From Promicromonospora sukumoe (lineage in GTDB: Bacteria > Actinomycetota > Actinomycetes > Actinomycetales > Cellulomonadaceae), in contig NZ_JACGWV010000001.1 of assembly GCF_014137995.1 (NCBI RefSeq), positions 1,674,001-1,738,000 on the forward strand: a DNA stretch of 64,000 nt, given 5' to 3'. Positions 10,466-17,568 of this stretch are shown piece by piece. Position 1 is the first letter of the stretch. Every line of letters starts with the position of its first letter. The translations under genes were made by a program, and so were the position numbers. A model generated the notes under the pieces. That model saw nothing but the letters and a program-made list of their open reading frames with translations, did no database searches and was not told the origin of the DNA.

Positions 10466-11983
10466 GTGACCGCACCTGCTCCCCTTCTCTCCGTGCGCCG
10501 CCGGTGGGCCGCGCTCTCCGTCCTCGTGCTCGCCGTCGGCCTGCTCGCGATCGACGGCACCGTGCTGTACCTGGCCGTCCCGTCGCTGACCCGCGACCTC
10601 GCGCCCACCGCCACCCAGGTGCTGTGGATCGGCGACATCTACTCGCTCGCCATCGCCGGGCTCCTGGTCACCATGGGCACCCTCGCGGACCGGATCGGGC
10701 GCAAGAAGCTGCTGCTCATCGGCGCGACGGCGTTCGGCGCGGCCTCGGTGCTGGCGGCGTTCGCGCCCGACGCGGAGACCCTCATCGCCGCGCGGCTGCT
10801 GCTCGGCGTCGCGGGCGCCACGATCATGCCCTCGACGCTGTCCCTCATCCGGACGCTGTTCCCCGACGCCGCCGAGCGCAGCCGCGCCATCGCGGTGTGG
10901 TCCGCGGCGGCCGGCGGTGGCGCCGCGGTCGGGCCGCTGGTCGGCGGCCTGCTGCTGGAGCACTTCTGGTGGGGCTCCGTCTTCCTCGTCAACGTGCCCG
11001 TCGTGCTGGTCCTCGTCGTGGCCGGCGCGGTGCTGCTGCCCGAGGCCAAGGACCCGCACCCCGGCCGCCTCGACCTGCTCTCCGTGCTGCTGTCGTTCGC
11101 CGCCGTGATGCCGCTGGTCTGGTCCATCAAGCACGCCGCGTCCGAGGGCGTCGACGCGCTCGCCGTCGGCGTTCTGGCGCTCGCGGTCGCCTCCGGCGTC
11201 TGGTTCGTGCGGCGGCAGAACCGCCTCGCGGCCGACGGGCGCGGCCCGCTGCTCGACGTCGGCCTGTTCAAGGTGCCGGCGTTCAGCGGCGCGGTGGCGG
11301 CCAACCTCATCGCGATCTTCGCGCTGACCGGCATGCTGTTCTTCTTCTCGCAGTACCTGCAGCTCGTGCGCGGGTTCTCCCCGCTGGTCGCCGGCATCGC
11401 CGAGCTGCCCGCCACGGTCGCGTCCATCGCCGTCGTCGTGGTGGTCGGCTGGTCGCTGCGTAAGTTCGGCCGGGGGCGCGCGATCGCGCTCGGGCTCGCG
11501 GTCACGGCGCTGGGCATGGTCGGCATCGCGGTCGCGGAGGGCGCCGAGCACTACGTGTGGCTCGGGCTCGCCCTCGTCCCTGCCGGTCTCGGCGTGGGGC
11601 TCGCGATGACCCTGACGACGGACGCCGTGGTCTCCGCCGTCCCGCCGGCCAAGGCGGGCGGGGCCTCGGCGATCTCCGAGACGGCCTACGAGCTCGGCGT
11701 CGCGCTGGGCGTCGCCGTGCTCGGGTCGCTGGTCACCCTGGGTTACCAGGCGCGCGTCGCGCTGCCCGCCGGGCTGCCGGCCGACGCCGCCGCCCAGGCG
11801 GGCGACTCGCTCGCCTCCGCGGTCGCCGTCGCGGGCGACCAGGCGGCCGCCGTCGAGACGGCCGTCCTGGACGCGGCGCGCGAGGCGTTCGTCGCCTCCC
11901 TGCAGACGACGTGCGTGGTCGCGGCCGTGCTGGTCGCGATCGCCGCCGTCGTCGCGTGGCGGCTCATCCCGAACGAGCGCTGA
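10466..11983 (+). CDS. MFS multidrug efflux transporter, DHA2 (EmrB/QacA) type
   Basis: A 505-residue drug:H+ antiporter with about 14 membrane segments. Signatures: LLAIDGTVLYLAVPSLTRDL in helix 1, GTLADRIGRKK in the first cytoplasmic loop, and the motif-C-like AVGPLVGG in helix 5. It resembles QacA/SmvA exporters of cationic drugs and dyes. GTG at 10466 was chosen because the upstream in-frame region holds the operator and overlaps the tetR gene. At the 3' end GAACGAGCGCTGA occurs twice in tandem, so a second copy of the stop region follows the true stop. It is controlled by the adjacent TetR protein. Confidence 0.88.
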   Translation: MTAPAPLLSVRRRWAALSVLVLAVGLLAIDGTVLYLAVPSLTRDLAPTATQVLWIGDIYSLAIAGLLVTMGTLADRIGRKKLLLIGATAFGAASVLAAFAPDAETLIAARLLLGVAGATIMPSTLSLIRTLFPDAAERSRAIAVWSAAAGGGAAVGPLVGGLLLEHFWWGSVFLVNVPVVLVLVVAGAVLLPEAKDPHPGRLDLLSVLLSFAAVMPLVWSIKHAASEGVDALAVGVLALAVASGVWFVRRQNRLAADGRGPLLDVGLFKVPAFSGAVAANLIAIFALTGMLFFFSQYLQLVRGFSPLVAGIAELPATVASIAVVVVVGWSLRKFGRGRAIALGLAVTALGMVGIAVAEGAEHYVWLGLALVPAGLGVGLAMTLTTDAVVSAVPPAKAGGASAISETAYELGVALGVAVLGSLVTLGYQARVALPAGLPADAAAQAGDSLASAVAVAGDQAAAVETAVLDAAREAFVASLQTTCVVAAVLVAIAAVVAWRLIPNER

Positions 11984-12005
11984 TCCTGAACGAGCGCTGA
12001 CGAGG

Positions 12006-12034
12006 GGGTCCCTGGCAGAACCTGCCGGGGACCC
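12006..12034 (+). terminator. Hairpin after the efflux gene
   Basis: GGGTCCCTGGCAG (12006-12018) pairs with CTGCCGGGGACCC (12022-12034), a 13-bp stem with one G.U pair on the plus-strand RNA and an AAC loop. No T-tract follows, as is usual in high-GC Actinobacteria. Confidence 0.6.
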
Positions 12035-12094
12035 GGGAGCGGACGTAGCGTCGAGGTGACACCTTCGAGTGACACCTACGAGAGGACTCGTCGC

Positions 12095-12757
12095 ATGCCC
12101 ACCATCGCCATCATCGGCGCCGGCCCCGGCGTCGGCCGCGCCGTCGCGCAGCGTTTCGGACGCGAGGGCTTCGCCGTCGCGCTGGTCTCCCGCAGCCAGG
12201 ACAAGGTCGACGCGCTCGCCGCCGAGCTCGCGGACGACGGCGTCACCGCGCGGGGCTACGCGGCCGACGTGCTCGACGCCGACGCCCTGACCGCGGCCCT
12301 GGAGGCCGCGGCCGCCGACCTGGGGCCGGTCTCCGTGCTCCAGTACAGCCCGCTCCCGGCGCGGCACTACCTGCGGCCCGTGACCGAGACGCCCCCGGCC
12401 GACATCCTGGAGGCCGTCCGGTTCTCCGTGCTCGGGCCGGTGGCCGCCGTGAACGCGGTGCTGCCCGGCATGCGGGAGGCGGGCGCGGGCACGCTCGTGT
12501 TCGTCAACGGCGGGACGTCGGTCCGCCCGCGCACGCAGTACGCGGGCACGTCCATCGGGTTCGCGGGGGAGAGCGCCTACGTGCAGATGCTGCACGAGGC
12601 GCTGGAGCCCGCGGGCATCCGGGCGGTCCAGCTCGTGATCCCCGGCGCCATCCAGGGCGACGACCCCGAGCGCGGGCACGACGCCGTCGCCGAGCGCATC
12701 TGGGGGCTGCACACCAGTCCGGGCGAGTTCCGTGAGCTCCTGTCGCCGCTCGACTGA
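12095..12757 (+). CDS. SDR-fold oxidoreductase lacking the usual YxxxK
   Basis: A 220-residue Rossmann-fold protein of the short-chain dehydrogenase type. The nucleotide-binding loop is IIGAGPGVGRAVAQRF at about residues 5-20, followed by VSRSQDKVDALAAEL. The Ser-containing strand reads LVFVNGGTS. In the position of the catalytic Tyr-x-x-x-Lys the protein has ESAYVQMLHEAL, so the Tyr is present but the Lys is replaced. It may bind NAD(P) without normal catalysis, or belong to a divergent subgroup. The ATG at 12095 follows GAGAGGA; an in-frame GTG at 12056 is less likely. Two imperfect direct copies of GTGACACCT lie just upstream (12056-12074). It appears monocistronic. Confidence 0.75.
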   Translation: MPTIAIIGAGPGVGRAVAQRFGREGFAVALVSRSQDKVDALAAELADDGVTARGYAADVLDADALTAALEAAAADLGPVSVLQYSPLPARHYLRPVTETPPADILEAVRFSVLGPVAAVNAVLPGMREAGAGTLVFVNGGTSVRPRTQYAGTSIGFAGESAYVQMLHEALEPAGIRAVQLVIPGAIQGDDPERGHDAVAERIWGLHTSPGEFRELLSPLD

Positions 12758-12862
12758 CCTGCCGCGCCGCGGGCCCGGGCCGACGTCGGGCCCGGCGCCC
12801 GGGTGTGACGCGCGGGGCGTTAAGAAACCGTCAATGCCGCGCCGGGCGCGGCGGATGCGCCT

Positions 12863-12874
12863 TAGGTTCCACGG
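12863..12874 (+). promoter_or_regulatory. Possible -10 of a leaderless kup transcript
   Basis: TTAGGT at 12863-12868 lies six bases before the GTG start at 12875, the spacing expected for a leaderless mRNA. No clear -35 is visible and no ribosome binding site precedes the GTG. Confidence 0.4.
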
Positions 12875-14809
12875 GTGACTACTGCTCTTCGCCCGCCCGG
12901 CCTGGTGTCGCGGCCCGCTGACGTCCTGCGGCTCGCCGTCGTCGTCGGCGCGCTCGGCGTCGTGTTCGGCGACATCGGGACCAGCCCGATCTACACCCTC
13001 CAGACGGTCTTCAACCCGGAGGACCCGCACCCCGTGCCGGCCACCACGGAGAACGTCTACGGCGTCGTCTCGCTGATCTTCTGGTCGGTGATGCTCATCG
13101 TCACCATCACGTACGTGCTGCTGGCGATGCGGGTGGACAACGACGGCGAGGGCGGCATCATGGCGCTCATCACCCTGCTGCGCCGGTGGGCGAAGAACGG
13201 GTCGACGCGTACCGCCATGACGCTCGCGGGGCTCGGGCTGTTCGGCGCCGCGCTGTTCCTGGGCGACAGCATGATCACGCCGGCCATCTCCGTGCTCTCC
13301 GCGGTCGAGGGCCTCAAGATCATCAACCCCGAGTTCGAGGGCTGGATCGTCCCGGTCACCGCCGTGATCATCGTGCTGCTCTTCGCCGCCCAGAAGTTCG
13401 GCACGGCGGCCGTGGGGCGGCTGTTCGGCCCCGTGATGATCGCGTGGTTCACCGCGATCGGGGCGTGCGGCATCTGGGGCGTGGCGAACGAGCCCGGCAT
13501 CCTGCGCGCGCTCTCGCCCACGTACGCGATCGGCTTCCTGGCGGGGCACTTCGACCTGGCGTTCTTCGCGCTGGCCGCGATCGTGCTGTCCGTGACCGGC
13601 GCCGAGGCCCTGTACGCCGACATGGGGCACTTCGGCCGCAGGCCGATCTCCGTGGGCTGGATCTTCCTGGTGCTCCCGGCCTGCGCGCTGAGCTACCTGG
13701 GCCAGGGCGCGCTGATCCTCCAGGACCGCGCGAACGTGTCGGCCCCGTTCTTCCTGCTCACCCCCGAATGGGCCCTGATCCCCATGGTGGTCCTGGCGAC
13801 CGCCGCCACGGTGATCGCGTCCCAGGCCGTCATCACCGGCGCGTTCTCCGTGACCGCACAGGCCGCGCAGCTCGGCTACCTGCCTCGCCTGCGCATCCTG
13901 CACACCTCGCGGTCGGAGCGCGGCCAGATCTACGTGCCGTTCATCAACTGGGTGCTCATGGTCTCGGTGCTCACGCTCGTCTTCGCGTTCCGCAACTCCG
14001 CCTCGCTCGCGTACGCCTTCGGCATGGCGGTCACCGGCACCATCACGATCACGACCGTCCTGTTCTTCTACGTCGCGTGGAAGACCTGGAACGTGCCGCG
14101 CTGGGCGCTCGCCTCGACGGCCGCCGTGCTGCTCACCGTCGACCTGCTGTTCGTCGCGGCAAACCTGACCAAGCTCGTGCACGGCGCCTGGCTCACCCTC
14201 TTCATCGCCATCACCGCCTTCACCGTCATGACGACGTGGCAGCGGGGCCGCGAGATCGTCACGGCCAAGCGCGAGGCCATGGAGGGCCCGCTGCGCGAGT
14301 TCGTGGAGAAGCTGCGCACCGGGACAGCGCCGGTGCAGGTGGTCCGCGGCACCGCGATCTTCCTGAACCGCGCGAGCCAGACGGCGCCGCTGGCCCTGCG
14401 GGCCAACGTCGAGCACAACCACGTGCGCCACGAGCAGGTGGCGGTGGTGGCCGTGGAGACGGCCATCGTGCCCCGGCTCGCCGACGAGGACCGCGTGACC
14501 ATCGAGCACCTCGGCGAGAGCGACGACGGCATCACGCACCTGACCGTGCGCTTCGGGTACGACGAGCGGCCCGACGTGCCGTGGGCGCTCGCCCAGCTCG
14601 CGCCCGAGGACACCGAGGGGCGCCTCGACCTCGACAACGCCACCTACTTCCTGTCGCGCATCGAGCTGCAGCTCGGCGACGAGCCCGGCATGGCGGCCTG
14701 GCGCAGGCGTCTGTTCATCGCGACGTCGCACATCACCGCCGACGCCGCCGAGCACTTCGCCCTGCCCCGCGACCGGACGGTGCTGCTCGGGTCCCACGTG
14801 GACGTGTAG
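12875..14809 (+). CDS. kup: KUP/HAK/KT family potassium uptake protein
   Basis: A 644-residue K+ transporter. The family signature VVVGALGVVFGDIGTSPIY is at about residues 22-40, followed by about 12 membrane helices and a hydrophilic C-terminal domain after about residue 470. It imports K+ with H+. The GTG start at 12875 is supported by the conserved N-terminus and by a probable leaderless promoter. Its 3' side carries the long hairpin at 14959-15025. It is not in an operon with its neighbours. Confidence 0.92.
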   Translation: MTTALRPPGLVSRPADVLRLAVVVGALGVVFGDIGTSPIYTLQTVFNPEDPHPVPATTENVYGVVSLIFWSVMLIVTITYVLLAMRVDNDGEGGIMALITLLRRWAKNGSTRTAMTLAGLGLFGAALFLGDSMITPAISVLSAVEGLKIINPEFEGWIVPVTAVIIVLLFAAQKFGTAAVGRLFGPVMIAWFTAIGACGIWGVANEPGILRALSPTYAIGFLAGHFDLAFFALAAIVLSVTGAEALYADMGHFGRRPISVGWIFLVLPACALSYLGQGALILQDRANVSAPFFLLTPEWALIPMVVLATAATVIASQAVITGAFSVTAQAAQLGYLPRLRILHTSRSERGQIYVPFINWVLMVSVLTLVFAFRNSASLAYAFGMAVTGTITITTVLFFYVAWKTWNVPRWALASTAAVLLTVDLLFVAANLTKLVHGAWLTLFIAITAFTVMTTWQRGREIVTAKREAMEGPLREFVEKLRTGTAPVQVVRGTAIFLNRASQTAPLALRANVEHNHVRHEQVAVVAVETAIVPRLADEDRVTIEHLGESDDGITHLTVRFGYDERPDVPWALAQLAPEDTEGRLDLDNATYFLSRIELQLGDEPGMAAWRRRLFIATSHITADAAEHFALPRDRTVLLGSHVDV

Positions 14810-14860
14810 GCGGTCTTGGGCCCTGGCCTGCGGCGCTGACCTGCGGTGTTGCACGGAGTC

Positions 14861-14912
14861 TCAACCTCGACCTGAGGTCGGGACCCGGGTGAACCTTCAA
14901 CCTCGACTTGAG
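14861..14912. repeat. 16-bp direct repeats with MerR/SoxR-like symmetry
   Basis: TCAACCTCGACCTGAG (14861-14876) and TCAACCTCGACTTGAG (14897-14912) differ at one base and start 36 bp apart. Each has the inverted outline TCAA-N7-(T/C)TGAG, reminiscent of MerR-family sites. AGTCTCAA at 14857-14864 is also the complement of TTGAGACT at 14908-14915. No MerR gene is nearby, so function is open. The 342-bp gap 14810-15151 holds this repeat, the hairpin at 14959-15025 and the copB promoter. Confidence 0.5.
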
Positions 14913-14958
14913 ACTGAGTCGGGGAGTGCGACGGTCGAGATCCGGGCCCGGGTAACTG

Positions 14959-15025
14959 TACGAATTCGAGGTGTGTTGCTCTGCGTGGACATTGTCTACG
15001 TGGAGCAACACACCTCGAATTCGTA
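14959..15025 (+). terminator. Long hairpin between kup and the second copper ATPase gene
   Basis: Perfect 23-bp arms at 14959-14981 and 15003-15025 (core GAATTCGAGGTGTGTTGCTC). The inner 9 bp (14982-14990 with 14994-15002) continue the stem around an ATT loop with three pairs that are G.U in plus-strand RNA and A.C in the opposite strand. That asymmetry points to folding of the plus-strand (kup) transcript. No T-tract follows. Confidence 0.65.
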
Positions 15026-15071
15026 TGCCTGCCACCTGGGCGCGTGGGTCACGGACGACCTGGGTTCCCGG

Positions 15072-15100
15072 TTGACGTTGATACCCCCTAGGGGTATATA
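15072..15100 (+). promoter_or_regulatory. Promoter of the CopB-type ATPase gene with CsoR-type operator in the spacer
   Basis: TTGACG (15072-15077) and TATATA (15095-15100) are 17 bp apart. The palindrome TACCCC-CTA-GGGGTA at 15082-15096 fills the spacer and overlaps the -10. Its half-sites are the same as those in front of copZ, so the two loci should share one repressor. Confidence 0.75.
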
Positions 15101-15151
15101 TGGAGTACTGCCGCCCCACGGGGCATGCTCTGCTCAACCCAGGAGCGATCC

Positions 15152-17371
15152 ATGAACGAGCCACACCAGCACACCTCCGGACACACCGCTGCGCCCGGTC
15201 CCGACCTCCACCAGGGTCACGCGCACCCGGCGCCGTCGCACGAAGACCACGCCGGCCACACGGGCCACGCCGACGACGCGTCGCACGATGTCGCGCACGC
15301 CGCGCACGTCGAACACACCGGCCACGAGAGCCACGCGGGCCACGCGGGCCACGGCGGGCACGCGGGTCACGGCGACCATGTCGGCCAGTTCCGACGGCTG
15401 TTCTGGATCATGCTGGTGCTCGCCGTGCCGGTCGTCGCGTTCTCCGGCATGTTCGCGATGATCCTCGGCTACGACCTGCCCGACGCCGCCTGGGTCACGG
15501 CGATCCCGCCGGTGCTCGGCACCGTCATGTACGTGTGGGGCGGCTCGCCGTTCCTGACCGGCGCCGTCAGCGAGCTGCGGTCCCGCAAGCCCGGGATGAT
15601 GTTGCTCATCGGGCTCGCGATCACCGTCGCGTTCGTCGCCTCGATGGGCGCGAGCCTGGGCCTGCTCGACCACCAGCTCGACTTCTGGTGGGAGCTGGCG
15701 CTCCTGATCGTCATCATGCTGCTGGGCCACTGGATCGAGATGCGCTCGCTCGCGCAGACGACGTCGGCCCTGGACTCCCTCGCGGCCCTGCTGCCCGACG
15801 AGGCCGAGCGGGTCGAGGGCGACCTGGTCGTCACGGTCGCGCCGGGCGACCTCGTGGTCGGCGACGTCGTCGTGGTGCGGCCGGGCGGGAGCGTCCCGGC
15901 CGACGGCCGCGTCGTCGACGGCCGGGCGGAGATGGACGAGTCCATGGTGACGGGGGAGTCGCGCACCGTGCCGCGCGGCCCGGGCGAGCCCGTGACCGCG
16001 GGGACCGTCGCCACCGACTCCGGCCTGCGCGTCGAGGTCACCGCCACCGGCGACGACACCGCCCTGGCCGGTATCCAGCGGCTGGTCGCCGACGCGCAGG
16101 CGTCGTCGTCGCGGGCGCAGCGCCTCGCCGACGTCGCCGCGGGCTGGCTGTTCTGGTTCGCGCTGGGCGCGGCCGCGATCACCGCCGTCGTCTGGACCCT
16201 GCTCGGCCTGCCCGACGACGCCGTGATCCGCACCGTGACCGTCCTCGTGATCGCCTGCCCCCACGCGCTGGGCCTCGCGATCCCGCTCGTCGTCTCGATC
16301 GCCACCGAGCGGGCCGCCCGCGGCGGCGTGCTCGTCAAGGACCGCCTCGCGCTGGAGAGCATGCGCACCGTCGACACCGTGCTGTTCGACAAGACCGGCA
16401 CCCTCACCAAGGGCGAGCCCACCGTCGCCGAGGTGCGGTCCGCCCGTGACCCGGGCCAGGACGACACCGACGCGGGAGGCACACAGACCGACATGCTCCT
16501 GGCGCTCGCGGCCGCCGCCGAGCAGGACAGCGAGCACCCGCTGGCCCGGGCGATCGTCCGCGCGGCGCAGGAGCGCGGGCTGACGGTCCCGCGGGCCACG
16601 GGCTTCGAGTCGTCGCCCGCCGTCGGCGTCACGGCGACCGTCGACGGGCACGAGATCCGGGTCGGCGGCCCGCGCCTGCTGGAGGAGCACGGCCAGGACG
16701 AGCTGGACGCCGTCGACGCCTGGCGGCAGGACGGCGCGATCATCCTGCACGTCCTGCGCGACGGCGTCGTGGCCGGCGCGATCAAGCTCGCCGACGAGGT
16801 GCGGCGCGAGTCCCCGGCGGCCGTCCGGGCGCTGCACGACCGGGGCGTCCAGGTCGTCATGATCACGGGCGACGCCGAGGCCGTGGCCCGGTCCGTCGCC
16901 GACGAGCTCGGCGTCGACCGGTACTTCGCCGGCGTCCGGCCGGGGGACAAGTCGGCCAAGGTCGCGGAGCTCCAGGCCGAGGGGCGCAAGGTCGCGATGG
17001 TCGGCGACGGCGTCAACGACGCCCCCGCGCTCGCCGAGGCCGACGTCGGCATCGCGATCGGCGCCGGCACCGACGTCGCCATCGCCTCGGCGGGCGTGAT
17101 CCTCGCCAGCGACGACCCGCGGTCCGTGCTCTCGGTGATCGATCTGTCGCGGGCGAGCTACCGCAAGATGAAGCAGAACCTGTGGTGGGCCGCCGGGTAC
17201 AACCTCATCTCGGTGCCGCTGGCCGCCGGGGTGCTGGCGCCGGTCGGCTTCGTGATGCCGATGTCCGCGGGGGCGGTGCTCATGTCGCTCTCGACCGTGG
17301 TGGTCGCGCTCAACGCCCAGCTCCTGCGCCGCCTCGATCTGCGGCCGGGGCACTGGCAGATCCGGCGGTAG
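15152..17371 (+). CDS. copB: Heavy-metal P-type ATPase, CPH (CopB) type with His-rich N-terminus
   Basis: A 739-residue pump. The first about 80 residues hold about 21 histidines in GH/AGHAGH-like runs instead of an HMA domain. The membrane metal site is CPH near residues 368-370 (LVIACPHALGLAIPLV), the phosphorylation site DKTGTLTKG near 412 and the hinge GDGVNDAPA near 616; TGES is present in the actuator domain. This is the P1B-3 (CopB-like) class linked to Cu(II) and/or Cu(I) export. The ATG at 15152 follows AGGAG at 15141-15145; the in-frame ATG at 15125 lacks such a site. The promoter carries a CsoR-like operator. Confidence 0.9.
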   Translation: MNEPHQHTSGHTAAPGPDLHQGHAHPAPSHEDHAGHTGHADDASHDVAHAAHVEHTGHESHAGHAGHGGHAGHGDHVGQFRRLFWIMLVLAVPVVAFSGMFAMILGYDLPDAAWVTAIPPVLGTVMYVWGGSPFLTGAVSELRSRKPGMMLLIGLAITVAFVASMGASLGLLDHQLDFWWELALLIVIMLLGHWIEMRSLAQTTSALDSLAALLPDEAERVEGDLVVTVAPGDLVVGDVVVVRPGGSVPADGRVVDGRAEMDESMVTGESRTVPRGPGEPVTAGTVATDSGLRVEVTATGDDTALAGIQRLVADAQASSSRAQRLADVAAGWLFWFALGAAAITAVVWTLLGLPDDAVIRTVTVLVIACPHALGLAIPLVVSIATERAARGGVLVKDRLALESMRTVDTVLFDKTGTLTKGEPTVAEVRSARDPGQDDTDAGGTQTDMLLALAAAAEQDSEHPLARAIVRAAQERGLTVPRATGFESSPAVGVTATVDGHEIRVGGPRLLEEHGQDELDAVDAWRQDGAIILHVLRDGVVAGAIKLADEVRRESPAAVRALHDRGVQVVMITGDAEAVARSVADELGVDRYFAGVRPGDKSAKVAELQAEGRKVAMVGDGVNDAPALAEADVGIAIGAGTDVAIASAGVILASDDPRSVLSVIDLSRASYRKMKQNLWWAAGYNLISVPLAAGVLAPVGFVMPMSAGAVLMSLSTVVVALNAQLLRRLDLRPGHWQIRR

Positions 17372-17434
17372 GCCGCCGGTAGGTTCGCCGGTCGGTTCGC
17401 CGTCAGGCCCACCCACCAGGGGCGGGAACGCCTG

Positions 17435-17480
17435 TTGACCTGGTCCGGTGCGCCGCCTAGCCTGCTGGGCGGCGCACCGG
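17435..17480 (+). promoter_or_regulatory. Promoter with inverted-repeat operator, GH97 gene
   Basis: TTGACC (17435-17440) and TAGCCT (17458-17463) are 17 bp apart. CCGGTGCGCCGCC (17445-17457) in the spacer is the exact complement of 17468-17480, giving 13-bp arms around the -10. Bound protein or hairpin formation here would affect expression of the GH97 gene starting at 17569. Confidence 0.65.
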
Positions 17481-17568
17481 CCGCCGTGCTCCGAAGCCGC
17501 AGCACGACGCAGCCGCACCACCACACAACCGCATCCGAAGCAGCGCACTCGACGTCAAGGGAGACCTC

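Noticed and set aside
12758..12874. c-di-AMP (ydaO) riboswitch ahead of kup
   Set aside because: The gap is only 117 bp, the start appears leaderless, and none of the conserved ydaO segments is visible.
10445..14854. A 1,469-codon open frame on the minus strand
   Set aside because: It runs antisense through the efflux, SDR and kup genes, is made of Arg/His/Gly/Asp-rich low-complexity peptide and has no domain. It is a high-GC shadow of real genes.
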